A stretch of DNA of 64,000 nt from Dyadobacter sp. 50-39 (GCA_001898145.1 MKSR01000040.1:496001-560000); one strand, 5' to 3'; positions 36,348 through 45,252 are shown, counted from the first letter of the stretch. Notes: generated by a model not told the origin, from the sequence alone. Program-made: numbers and translations.

Positions 36348-37177
36348 AAAAGTATCAATATCAGATCATCCGATATCTTCACGACCGCGTCACTGGCGAG
36401 TTCATCAACGTCGGCGTGATCATATACTCGCCTGAATATCAATACCTAGATTGCAAGATCATAACCAAATACGGGAGAATCACCTCTTTCTTTCCGGGCG
36501 CGGATGGCAAGGCAATTCTAAAATCCCTCCGCCATTTTGAGAAGGAAGTTATTAGAACAAAGCAGCTATTCTCTGAACTCCTCCCTGTCTCGGAAGATTT
36601 AGCAGAATTCACGCGGAAAATCCTGCCGGACGACGACAGCTCATTGACTTTAACCGATGTAAAAAAGGGAATCGACCTGGACTTCAATAAATCGCTTGCT
36701 GACCTCTACCGCCTACTTGTCACCAAATGGCAAAATGAAGCTGACGAATCCGCGACCAGCGACGCCGATGTTTGGAAGAAAAAATACAAGAAGTATTTTG
36801 ATGAATACGGGATCACGGCTAAGCTAACTGAACACGAGGTTGAGACCAAGTATGACAGCTTTCAGTTTGACAAGGCTTGGAAAAACGAGATTTGGCATTG
36901 CTATCTGCCGGTATCATTCGACTTGCAGAATGTGGAAAATATAAGAAGTAAGGTCTATAAATGGGCTGGAAAGCTTGCAGAATTGGCGACGGCCAGGGAA
37001 TTTATTGACGTTACGCTGTTGACATCCATTCCTAAGAGGCATTTGGAATGGAGTGGATTTATTCAGGAAAAATTGACTTTGAATTCGACTGAAATTACTG
37101 TTAAGTTGGTTTCTGAGGTGGAGGCTGAAAAGTTTGCGAGGCGTCTGATTAGGGAGATGGGTGAACATGATGGTTGA
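36344..37177 (+). CDS. DUF3037 domain protein, partner of the HipA-like kinase
   Basis: The 277-residue protein begins KKYQYQIIRYLHDRVTGEFINVGVII, the DUF3037 signature, and has a mixed alpha/beta N-terminal half (about 1-125). A C-terminal half contains YDSFQFDKAWKNEIWHCYLPVSFDLQN. Its start overlaps the HipA-like gene by 4 bases, so the two are translationally coupled. It may bind or restrain the kinase, but this is inference from the conserved pairing. Confidence 0.8.
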   Translation: MKKYQYQIIRYLHDRVTGEFINVGVIIYSPEYQYLDCKIITKYGRITSFFPGADGKAILKSLRHFEKEVIRTKQLFSELLPVSEDLAEFTRKILPDDDSSLTLTDVKKGIDLDFNKSLADLYRLLVTKWQNEADESATSDADVWKKKYKKYFDEYGITAKLTEHEVETKYDSFQFDKAWKNEIWHCYLPVSFDLQNVENIRSKVYKWAGKLAELATAREFIDVTLLTSIPKRHLEWSGFIQEKLTLNSTEITVKLVSEVEAEKFARRLIREMGEHDG

Positions 37178-37896
37178 AATAGAATTCCTCTTCGTGAGCT
37201 CAAAAGTTCTATGAGACTTAGGTCTACTTGAATATGGTTGGACCTTGTTGCGAATATTCAACGGCACGAACGTGTCAGAACTCGGTTACAAAATGGCAGA
37301 CCGATACTGTCAGCATCAATTTGTAGAAATATTTCAATACATCAAAATATCAATCTTATATCAATACGATTGCGGCAACAGCCTTTTACGTCATTATCAC
37401 CAAAATCAAATCTCGCCTGAGCGTTTCAATCGTCATCAGTGAATTTCTTTCATCTCCTTAACGGCTGGAATGTCGACTAAATTCGTAGTTGCTGTTCGAA
37501 TAGAAAAATAGCTCCTAGTAAGTATTCTATTTGCTCATATAGCGTAATAGTAGAATAAAGTTTGCTCAAACTAACACAACCCAACTTTTTCTTCTGACAT
37601 TATGTCACCAATCAGATCTGGCACGGTAATATACGTAACCTCCGTAGGATCTTAAGTGAAAAAATCGCAATCAGACAAAGTGGGGACTTTGAAAGTTGCG
37701 ATTTCCAATTGAGATTGGCCAAGTTGGCACTTGGCCAAAGATTAGCGCCCAGAGGATTGAGCACAGCTAAAACGGACTGCAAAAGTATAGTTGCTTCGCC
37801 AAAATCCAAACCGGTTTCTTCATTTTCCCTTTGCTCGGCTAAATGGTGTCCTACTCCGTAACCAGATCGGAACACCAACAATTAACAACAAGAAAA
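37178..37896. other. Gene-free, AT-rich region upstream of the CBASS operon
   Basis: There is no credible gene in these 719 bases; two small open frames on either strand have no family features or plausible starts. The right part holds two strong adjacent stem-loops (listed separately). The operon promoter is probably between about 37740 and 37896, but no clean TAnnTTTG/TTTG pair was found. Confidence 0.5.
37662..37738. other. Tandem strong stem-loops, candidate structured RNA or DNA element
   Basis: First structure: AAATCGCAA (37662-37670) pairs with TTGCGATTT (37696-37704), enclosing CAAAGT-GGGG-ACTTTG (37676-37691), a two-level hairpin. Second: a perfect 10-bp stem TTGGCCAAGT / ACTTGGCCAA (37715-37724, 37729-37738) with a TGGC loop. 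They lie 160-235 bases before the CD-NTase start. Neither is followed by a T-run on the plus strand. They could be a small RNA, a leader, or an element boundary. Confidence 0.6.
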
Positions 37897-38955
37897 ATGA
37901 ATTCAAATTACAAATCGCTCACTGAGCAAATGCAGCGTCGTCTCAACCCTGAGAATTTAGCTTTTAAGGAACCTTTTCGCGAAGAGCTCCGATCTCTTCA
38001 ATATCAGGATGCTTTATTGTTTATCCGATTTGCTATGAAAGGTGTAGAACCGGAATACACTAGCAAAAGCATCGAAGCAGGAAATCGTGCTAAACAACAC
38101 CTTGAAGCGGAGCTTACGAGTGTGGACTATCGCTTTCAGGGCTCAGTTATGACCAACACACACATCCGAGGTTATAGTGACATTGACTTACTTTGCCTGT
38201 CCTCCAAATTTTACAATTGGGATAGCTATAATGTAGACCGATATCTAAACGAAGCTTCATTTCGACAACAATTGACGGAGCTACAAATTAGGAGACTCGA
38301 TGCCGAAAAAAACAAGAGTAGTTACCAAGGGGATTCAAACAATGACCTAAGAACTATCCGGCTAACATCCGAACGCATAATGACTTCGAAGTACACCGAA
38401 TGCGACACATCAAAACCTAAGTCAATAAAGATCAGGAATAAGGACCTTCATCGTGATGTCGATATAGTCACAGCTGCTTGGTATAATGACCTCCGAACGA
38501 TCTTAAGAGATGACAGGGAAAACCGCGGAGTTAAAGTGTATGATAAAGACGCAAATGCAACTGGATCAGCTGACTTCCCATTCATAAGCATTGCACGCAT
38601 TAATCAACGGAGCAGCGACACGAATGGAAGATTGAAAAAGATGATTCGATTTTTGAAGAATGTTAAATCATTTTCGGATTTAGAAATCAAACTGAGTAGT
38701 TTCGACATAAACGCCTTATGCTTCGATATCGATACTTCGGATTATTGGTCTGCAACATATATCGAGCTTGTTGCAGTGCTGCACAGGCAATTAACTAGAA
38801 TAGTTAATGACAGCGCCCATGCTGATAGCATAATTTCAGTAGATGAGAGAGAATACATTTTTCGAGGCAAGCCTCAAAAAGTTGACGGAATACGTCGACT
38901 TTTAGGAGAAGTCAGTCAAGTTCTTCGTGACATGCCTAAACCACTTTACTCATGA
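37897..38955 (+). CDS. cdnE: CD-NTase (cGAS/DncV-like nucleotidyltransferase), CBASS signal synthase
   Basis: The ATG at 37897 gives 352 residues, normal for CD-NTases. The nucleotidyltransferase active site is clear: FQGSVMTNTHIRGYSDIDL carries Gly82-Ser83 and Asp95/Asp97 (G-S ... D-x-D), and HRDVDIVTAAW provides the third carboxylate (Asp187 or Asp189). A helical C-terminal part contains NGRLKKMIRFLKNVK, as in the PAP/OAS1-like domain. The enzyme senses infection and makes a cyclic oligonucleotide. Because its partner is a TIR-STING effector, c-di-GMP is the likely product, as in characterised STING systems; the CdnE assignment rests on that. Stop and next start overlap as ATGA. Confidence 0.92.
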   Translation: MNSNYKSLTEQMQRRLNPENLAFKEPFREELRSLQYQDALLFIRFAMKGVEPEYTSKSIEAGNRAKQHLEAELTSVDYRFQGSVMTNTHIRGYSDIDLLCLSSKFYNWDSYNVDRYLNEASFRQQLTELQIRRLDAEKNKSSYQGDSNNDLRTIRLTSERIMTSKYTECDTSKPKSIKIRNKDLHRDVDIVTAAWYNDLRTILRDDRENRGVKVYDKDANATGSADFPFISIARINQRSSDTNGRLKKMIRFLKNVKSFSDLEIKLSSFDINALCFDIDTSDYWSATYIELVAVLHRQLTRIVNDSAHADSIISVDEREYIFRGKPQKVDGIRRLLGEVSQVLRDMPKPLYS

Positions 38956-39872
38956 AACCGAGAGTTTTCATTGGAAGCTCGCGGGAAGGACTCCCAAAAG
39001 CAAAACTTCTAAAAGGCTATCTTAGCGGTGTTGCTGATTGTCAGATATGGAATGAAGATTTTTTCGAAAACAACAAAAGCTCATTTGAATCTTTGAGCCA
39101 GAGTTCTACCCTATTCGACTTCGCAATCTTACTTGCGACGGCAGATGATGTTGTGTTAAAGAGAGAGAACTTGGAAATATCCGCTCGTGATAATGTACTC
39201 TTCGAATTTGGCCTCTATGTAGGCAGACTTGGCCGAAACAGGGCATTTTTTGTAAAGGAAAAAGGCTTGAATTTGCCAAGTGACCTTTATGGCATCACAT
39301 TGCCAGAATTTGATTTCGGTTCTAATTTTGAAGACGTAAGTAATGGGATTGGAAAACGCATTGTAGATCTGTGGCAAACCTTTGAGCTCGGGCTTGCTCC
39401 ATCAACAATCCTGGCTCTGGGATATTTTGACAATTTCGTCTTACCGGTCTCGAGAGAATTAATGCAATCTGAGAAACGAAGCGTAGAAGGGCAAAATTTT
39501 GCGGACTTCACCCTGAATATTGTAATACCGGATGAACTTCCCAATAATTTTCAGGATGAAGTAATTGCATATCTAGGTACGCATAATCTAAAAGAAATGA
39601 AGGTTGAAACGATGACTCGTAAGTTTAATTTCTACCTCGACTATGACTATGCAAATCAGCAATCTTTGACTCTCTACGACTTGCCTACGACTCTCGGAGC
39701 ATTGAAACGAGCAATTGAAATGGCTGTTCCGAATAGTTACTATGGTGAAAGCGAAAGAGAAAGAGTTTTCAAAAAGAAGGAAATGAATAACTTTTGCCGT
39801 GCATTGACATACCTTGTTGAGAACAATTCTATAACAAAGAAAAAGGTAAAAATTACGGTGGTTGATGTATAG
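38952..39872 (+). CDS. cap12: TIR-STING effector (Cap12) of a CBASS anti-phage system
   Basis: The 306-residue protein has an N-terminal TIR-like domain (about 1-135) starting KPRVFIGSSREGLPKAKLL. Its catalytic-glutamate motif ARDNVLFEFGLYVGRLG has Glu85 at the position of the active-site Glu of bacterial TIR-STING. The STING domain (about 145-306) has LGLAPSTILALGYFDNF, FTLNIVIPDELPNNF, LYDLPTTLGALKRAIE and NFCRALTYLVENNS. These match the order and spacing in bacterial STING proteins such as the Sphingobacterium one. On cyclic dinucleotide binding such proteins form filaments and degrade NAD+, killing the infected cell. There are no transmembrane helices, as expected of the TIR-fused form. 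No Cap2/Cap3 gene follows. Confidence 0.92.
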   Translation: MKPRVFIGSSREGLPKAKLLKGYLSGVADCQIWNEDFFENNKSSFESLSQSSTLFDFAILLATADDVVLKRENLEISARDNVLFEFGLYVGRLGRNRAFFVKEKGLNLPSDLYGITLPEFDFGSNFEDVSNGIGKRIVDLWQTFELGLAPSTILALGYFDNFVLPVSRELMQSEKRSVEGQNFADFTLNIVIPDELPNNFQDEVIAYLGTHNLKEMKVETMTRKFNFYLDYDYANQQSLTLYDLPTTLGALKRAIEMAVPNSYYGESERERVFKKKEMNNFCRALTYLVENNSITKKKVKITVVDV

Positions 39873-40015
39873 TCGGATACATTAGTATAAATCACTAGCC
39901 GAAAATAATTGGGTAGTACACTCTGAAATGTGTGCTACTCAAAATCGGCTTAGGCTAAATGAGAAGGAAGCAAATCCTTCGCCTCAATCTGTAACTTCTC
40001 CGTATCATAATCCCA

Positions 40016-42265
40016 TCACCTCCCCACCCCAATCCCCCGCTCAACCTCCCCCACAAACCCCTCCAAAACCCCCGTCACCCGCAAAATCCCTTCCTCAGCC
40101 TCCTTCCAATTCTTCTGCTCAATCGCCTCCCGAATCATCGGCAAAGTCTTCACCCCATACCCTGTATAAAACCCCGGCGCATAGATCTGATGCCGGTACC
40201 AAGGCCGGCGGGGCAAGCCATCTGCATGAATCAGTTTCCTTTCGGTTTTATATAATATCTCATTCAGCTCCTTCAACTTGTCCGCAGGCAAAGCCGAGAA
40301 TTTCGAAGAAGCCAGGGCAAATGCTTTGGCGCTGTTTTCGAGGGCGACCAATGCATTATCCAACGGTGCGAAGTTCAAATATGGTGCGACCGACAACGGG
40401 GCGGGTTTGATGAAGGGGTCTTTCGGGTCGGCGACGGCTTCGAAGCGGGATTCGGTGAGCATTTTGTTGTGGTCCTCGGCTTTGGTGCGGGCGTTTTCGA
40501 GCTCTTTCTTTACCTCCGAGGCATATTGCTGCACGGTGTTGGCGAAGTTGGTGAAGTCGAAGGGCAGCACGTCGGCATTGGCGAAACGCAGCACGGAGCG
40601 GCCGAGTGTTTTGGCGAGCGTCACGCCGTAGGCAAAGTCGCCGTCCTTGAAACGGGTGTAATGGTCGTAGGAATCGAAAATGGAATGGTAGTCGCCGCCG
40701 GCATCCTCGCCGCCGTAGCCGACGTTGAGGGAGGCAATGCCGAGGTGCTGGATGAACGGCGTATAGTCCGAACCGGAACCCAGCGCGCCAATGCGCAGGT
40801 CGGCGCGGGTGCGGGCCTCCTGCCGGGCGGTGGGTGAGCCATTGAGGATCGTACGCGAGCGGAGGCGCTCGATCACGCTCGTGCCTTTTTCGGGGTCGGT
40901 CACGTCGCGGCCAACCTGGTTCAGGAATTTTTCGAGCGTGTGCGATCCTCCCGCGCTCAGGTACCCACGACCGTTTCCGTCGGAATTGAGGTACACCACC
41001 GCCTTTTCCTTCAAAATGGACTGGTATTTCTCCACCCATTCGGTTGAGCCGAGCAGCCCCGGCTCTTCGCCGTCCCAGAAGCAGTAGACGATCGTACGTT
41101 TTGGTTTCCAACCGGTTTTGACGAGCTCGCCTAATGCCCGCGCCTCTTCCAGCTCGGCCACTGCCCCGCTTACCGGGTCGGCCGCGCCGAACACCCAGGC
41201 GTCGTGGTGGTTGCCGCGGATCACCCATTGGTCTGGGAACTCGCTGCCTTTCAGCGTCGCGATCACATTGTAGCAAGGCACGATATCGAAGTTGAATTCC
41301 AGTTTCAAATGCACCTTCGCCGGGCCGGGGCCGATGTGGTAGGTGATCGGCAGTGCGCCACGCCACGTCGCAGGCGCCACCTGGCCGCCCAATGCTTTGA
41401 GCAGCGGCAATGCGTCGCCATACGAAATCGGCAGCACCGGGATCTTCATCATCGCGGGCGCTTCCTCTACCGACAACCGCTTATTCGCAGCGTCCGCAAC
41501 AAAGCCGTTCGTCAGCGGATCGCCCGGCGCCAGTGGCAAATCCACCACCGATCCACGCTGTACGCCCGACTCGTTTTTAAATGCCCCTGTGGGATATACG
41601 TCGCCCTGGAAATAGCCGTCCTCCTTCGGGTCGGAATAAATAATGCACCCGATCGCGCCATGCTCGTATGCCACTTTCGGCTTAATGCCCCGCCACGAAC
41701 CACCATATTTCGCAATCACGATTTTGCCCTTCACGTCCACACCCAGCTTCGCGAGTTCCTCGTAATCGTCCGGCACGCCGTAATTCACAAAAACCAGCTC
41801 CGCCGTCACATCCCCACTGGCCGAAAACGCGTGGTAGGGAGGCAGCACATCCTTCGTTTGCGACGAGGTGGCATCCTCTTTCAACGGCTTTTCCGTCAGC
41901 GCGGCCTTCAATTTCGTAGGCTCCGTCAATTCCAGAACCCGCACTTTGGGCGTGGGGAAAAGCACATGCACCGTATCGAGCTTCGCCTCAAAACCCCACG
42001 AAGCCAACTTGTCCCGCAGAAAAAGCGCATTATTAAGTCCATACGGCGAGCCGAGCTGGTGCGGGAAGGCGGTCATGCGTTTCATCCAATCGCGGAGGTT
42101 ATTGGCTTGTAATTGTTTATCAAATGCGGCTTCGAGGTCGAGCTCTTTCCTTCCTGCTTCGGGGCCGAAGCCGAGTAGCGATGGCTGTTCCTGCGCGAGC
42201 GAAGGTGCGATTGCGAGGCCGGAAAGTAATATTGGAAGAAATGTTCTTTTGAAAAGGTTTAGCAT
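40016..42265 (-). CDS. Secreted M28 family peptidase (glutamate carboxypeptidase II-like)
   Basis: The 749-residue protein has a signal peptide (FLPILLSGLAIAPSLAQ) and the three-domain PSMA/GCPII layout: a PA (protease-associated) domain around DVTAELVFVNYGVPDDYEEL to about 270, the M28 catalytic domain, and a C-terminal helical dimerisation domain. Zinc-site motifs are RGNHHDAWVFGAADPVSG, FWDGEEPGLLGSTEW and DYHSIFDSYDHYT. It probably trims peptides in the periplasm. It ends 143 bases from the CBASS operon (convergent) and its upstream region runs into the 178-bp repeat array. Confidence 0.93.
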   Translation of the reverse strand: MLNLFKRTFLPILLSGLAIAPSLAQEQPSLLGFGPEAGRKELDLEAAFDKQLQANNLRDWMKRMTAFPHQLGSPYGLNNALFLRDKLASWGFEAKLDTVHVLFPTPKVRVLELTEPTKLKAALTEKPLKEDATSSQTKDVLPPYHAFSASGDVTAELVFVNYGVPDDYEELAKLGVDVKGKIVIAKYGGSWRGIKPKVAYEHGAIGCIIYSDPKEDGYFQGDVYPTGAFKNESGVQRGSVVDLPLAPGDPLTNGFVADAANKRLSVEEAPAMMKIPVLPISYGDALPLLKALGGQVAPATWRGALPITYHIGPGPAKVHLKLEFNFDIVPCYNVIATLKGSEFPDQWVIRGNHHDAWVFGAADPVSGAVAELEEARALGELVKTGWKPKRTIVYCFWDGEEPGLLGSTEWVEKYQSILKEKAVVYLNSDGNGRGYLSAGGSHTLEKFLNQVGRDVTDPEKGTSVIERLRSRTILNGSPTARQEARTRADLRIGALGSGSDYTPFIQHLGIASLNVGYGGEDAGGDYHSIFDSYDHYTRFKDGDFAYGVTLAKTLGRSVLRFANADVLPFDFTNFANTVQQYASEVKKELENARTKAEDHNKMLTESRFEAVADPKDPFIKPAPLSVAPYLNFAPLDNALVALENSAKAFALASSKFSALPADKLKELNEILYKTERKLIHADGLPRRPWYRHQIYAPGFYTGYGVKTLPMIREAIEQKNWKEAEEGILRVTGVLEGFVGEVERGIGVGR

Positions 42266-42373
42266 AGGAATGGAGTGATTTATTATCTGTGACGGTTAAA
42301 TATAATCAATGAAGTAATGAATAGCAGGCATAGCTGACGCTGCATTGCATATACACACCGATAAGCACAAAAT

Positions 42374-43775
42374 ATCAGCCTGATCGATTACATTACATAA
42401 TGCTGAAAATACTCTAATGTCAGTCTGAGCGCAGTCGAAGACAGGCCATACTGCAAGGCGTTTCAATGCGTCCCGTCACTATGCTTCGACTTCGCTCAGC
42501 ATGACACGAACGGCCACGCAGAATGGCAAATCATGCTGAAAATACTCTAATGTCAGTCTGAGCGATTACAATACATAATGCTGAAACTACTCTAATGTCA
42601 GTCTGAGCGCAGTCGAAGACAGGCCATACCGCAAGGCGTTTCAATGCGTCCCGTCACTATGCTTCGACTCCGCTCAGCATGACATGAACGGCCACACAGA
42701 ATGGTAAATCATGCTGAAAATACTCTAATGTCAACCTGATCGATTACAATACATAACGCCGAAAATACTCTAATGTCAGTCTGAGCGCAGTCGAAGACAG
42801 GCCATACTGCAAGGCGTTTCAATGCGTCCCGTCACTATGCTTCGACTCCGCTCAGCATGACATGAACGGCCACGCAGAATGGTAAATCATGCTGAAAATA
42901 CTCTAATGTCAACCTGATCGATTACAATACATAACGCCGAAACTACTCTAATGTCAGTCTGAGCGCAGTCGAAGACAGGCCATAACGCAAGGCGTTTCAA
43001 TGCGTCCCGTCACTATGCTTCGACTCCGCTCAGCATGACATGAACGGCCACGCAGAATGGTAAATCATGTTGAAAATACTCTAATGTCAGCCTGATCGAT
43101 TACATTACATAATGCTGAAAACACTCTAATGTCAGTCTGAGCGCAGTCGAAGACAGGCCACACCGGAAGGCGTTTCAATGCATCCCGTCACTATGCTTCG
43201 ACTTCGCTCAGCATGACATGAACGGCCACGCAGAATGGTAAATCATGCTGAAAATACTCTAATGTCAACCTGAGCGATTACAATACATCATGCTGAAAAT
43301 ACTCTAATGTCAGTCTGAGCGCAGTCGAAGACAGGCCATACCGCAAGGCGTTTGAATGCGTCCCGTCACTATGCTTCGACTCCGCTCAGCATGACATGAA
43401 CGGCCACGCAGAATGGTAAATCATGCTGAAAATACTCTAATGTCAGTCTGAGCGATACATTACATAATGCTGAAAATACTCTAATGTCAGTCTGAGCGCA
43501 GTCGAAGACAGGCCATACCGCAAGGCGTTTCAATGCGTCCCGTCACTATGCTTCGACTTCGCTCAGCATGACATGAACGGCCACGCATAATGGTAAATCA
43601 TGCTGAAAATACTCTAATGTCAACCTGATCGATTACAATGCTTAATGCTGAAAATACTCTAATGCCAGTCTGAGCGCAGTCGAAGACAGGCCATACCGCA
43701 AGGCGTTTCAATGCGTCCCGTCACTATGCTTCTACTTCGCTCAGCATGACATGAACGGCCACGCAGAATGGATGT
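42374..43775. repeat. 178-bp tandem array, about eight units, each with a cruciform-forming palindrome
   Basis: The conserved GTCAGTCTGAGCGCAGTCGA starts at 42419, 42597, 42775, 42953, 43131, 43309 and 43486, and in variant form at 43664, giving steps of 178, 178, 178, 178, 178, 177 and 178. Each unit has a left arm TGTCAGTCTGAGCGCAGTCG and a right arm about 60 bases later (GCTTCGACTYCGCTCAGCAT) that pair with few mismatches. The units also contain an internal partial duplication of ATGCTGAAAATACTCTAATG about 60 bases apart. Units differ at a few shared positions, as in arrays homogenised by recombination. There are no open frames. Confidence 0.93.
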
Positions 43776-43862
43776 AAAATTACCGTTGAATAATGTAAAG
43801 AATGTGCAATCATTAGACAGTGGCGGATGTGATCTTTTTAATTAAACAGACACCACTATCTT

Positions 43863-44177
43863 ATGAAATCTTACTATGTCTACATCGCCAAATGCGCCGA
43901 TGACAGCTATTATACCGGCCTTACCAATGATCTGCAACGGCGTCTAGCGGAACACAACACGGGCAAGGATTCCGGATCATATACTTTCACCCGACGTCCG
44001 GTTGAAATTGTCTTTGCCAACGAGTTTAACGACATACGGCAGGCAATAGCATTTGAGAAGCAGGTCAAGGGTTGGAGCAGAAAAAAGAAAGAAGCAATTA
44101 TTTCGGATAAATGGGAGGATTTGAGGAAATTATCAGAGTGCCAGAATGGGAGCCATTATAGAAATAAAAGGGAGTAA
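43863..44177 (+). CDS. GIY-YIG nuclease family protein (YhbQ/UPF0213-like)
   Basis: The 104-residue single-domain protein has YYVYIAKCADDSYYTGLTND (the GIY-YIG motif read as V-Y-I ... Y-T-G), then LQRRLAEHNTGKDSG with the catalytic Arg. RRPVEIVFANEFNDIRQAIAFEKQVKGW follows, carrying the metal-binding Glu. Such stand-alone domains nick DNA near structured or damaged sites in some relatives; the biological role is unknown. It begins 88 bases after the palindromic tandem array and a short piece resembling the palindrome core (TCATCCTGAGCG, 44199-44210) follows it. Confidence 0.9.
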   Translation: MKSYYVYIAKCADDSYYTGLTNDLQRRLAEHNTGKDSGSYTFTRRPVEIVFANEFNDIRQAIAFEKQVKGWSRKKKEAIISDKWEDLRKLSECQNGSHYRNKRE

Positions 44178-44312
44178 TTAGACAGAGTTTCAGGTATATC
44201 ATCCTGAGCGGATATTTATTTGTAATGCCCTTCAACTAGACCCGGTAAATTTCTCTTTTTCGCAAATGCCATAAAGACGCCGCTATCATTCCGGGATGAT
44301 ATGCTACGACCC

Positions 44313-44675
44313 TCACAAATGCAGCACCACCAAAGCCACGATCGCCGGCAACGCCTGCACGAAAAATATCTTTTTACTAGCTGTAACAGCCCCATAAATT
44401 CCGGCCACTATCACGCAAGTCAGAAAGAACACTCCAACATACAACCGCCAGTGGTGATCCTCGATCAGCAGCGACCAAACCAGCCCGGCAGCGAGAAAAC
44501 CATTGTAAAGCCCCTGGTTAGCCGCCAGCGTTTTGGTAGGCTTGAAAAGCTCGGGCGCAAGAGAACCTTTGAAAGTTTCCTTACCCTTGGTCTCCCACGC
44601 GAACATTTCAATGTAGAGAATGTACAGATGTTCCAACGCCACGAGGGCTACGAGGATGGTAGAGAGTGTTTGCAT
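44313..44675 (-). CDS. DUF1304 family membrane protein
   Basis: The 120-residue protein has four hydrophobic helices and the DUF1304 pattern: LVALEHLYILYIEMFAWETKG, ANQGLYNGFLAAGLVWSLL and VIVAGIYGAVTASKKIFFVQ. DUF1304 proteins are small integral membrane proteins with no known activity. It lies downstream of the toxin-antitoxin pair on the same strand but 34 bases apart, so linkage is unclear. Confidence 0.9.
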   Translation of the reverse strand: MQTLSTILVALVALEHLYILYIEMFAWETKGKETFKGSLAPELFKPTKTLAANQGLYNGFLAAGLVWSLLIEDHHWRLYVGVFFLTCVIVAGIYGAVTASKKIFFVQALPAIVALVVLHL

Positions 44676-44708
44676 ACGGCCAGGTAAAAGTGCTGTTTTG
44701 ATCGAAAA

Positions 44709-45029
44709 TTACGGAAGTTGAAATAGCAGTTTCAACTTTGAGTTTAATTCACTCAGTTCATTTGCAGATAAGCGCCCTAGTAGTCCCTTGGCAAAATTTC
44801 GCTGTATTGACGCTATTTTTCTAGTCCTTATCAGAGAAATTACCTTCAAACCATTCGCATGACTGGGATTGAGCAAGACATCGGTCGCCTCCTGCCAGCC
44901 AATTTGGCTTGTAATGAAGCATGCGGTAACGTCCGTATTGTCTGCCGCGAGTACAACTGCAGGTCGGAGTTTATTGCCCGACAAGTTTGTGAATGGAAAA
45001 GGAATCAGGATAACATCTCCTTTAACCAT
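44709..45029 (-). CDS. MazF/PemK-type toxin, mRNA interferase
   Basis: The 106-residue protein has the MazF/PemK beta-barrel start VKGDVILIPFPFTNLSGNKLRPAVVLA and continues ITSQIGWQEATDVLL, with the C-terminal KIASIQRNFAKGLLGRLS segment of the family. MazF-type toxins cut mRNA at specific short sites. Its start overlaps the end of the antitoxin gene by 8 bases, as typical for coupled pairs in antitoxin-first order. Confidence 0.9.
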   Translation of the reverse strand: MVKGDVILIPFPFTNLSGNKLRPAVVLAADNTDVTACFITSQIGWQEATDVLLNPSHANGLKVISLIRTRKIASIQRNFAKGLLGRLSANELSELNSKLKLLFQLP

Positions 45030-45252
45030 TGTATACCTCCTTTAAATCGGCAACTGAATAGATATCTTCTTCATCGTGGAGGAATTCAAATGCGCCACCA
45101 CTTTCTACCAGTTTTTGAATGCCTTCGGCTAACTGCTGTTCCTCATGACGTTTTCTCAGAAGGTCGGCAAAATCCGATATCTCCTCGGCTTTATCCACCG
45201 GAAGCTGATTTATTGCTTCAATAGTCCGTTCTATGATCGCTTGTTTAGTCAT
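45022..45252 (-). CDS. Antitoxin of the MazF/PemK-type pair
   Basis: The 76-residue acidic protein begins KQAIIERTIEAINQLPVDKAEEISDFADLL, a helical segment also seen in DUF2281-like antitoxins, and ends with an acidic tail (EFLHDEEDIYSVADLKEVYNG) likely to wrap the toxin. It overlaps the toxin gene by 8 bases and has an AT-rich promoter region upstream. The assignment rests on position and composition. Confidence 0.8.
   Translation of the reverse strand: MTKQAIIERTIEAINQLPVDKAEEISDFADLLRKRHEEQQLAEGIQKLVESGGAFEFLHDEEDIYSVADLKEVYNG

Noticed and set aside
37238..37881. Small reading frames upstream of the CBASS operon
   Set aside because: They have no plausible start context or conserved motifs, and one lies across the two stem-loops.
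39928..40410. 160-residue Pro/Ser-rich plus-strand reading frame
   Set aside because: Its proline-rich start is the antisense of the C-terminus of the M28 peptidase gene and no signal or motif supports it.
42374..43775. CRISPR array
   Set aside because: The period is 178 bp and the entire unit is conserved; there are no unique spacers, no short direct repeats of 24-40 bp and no cas genes nearby.
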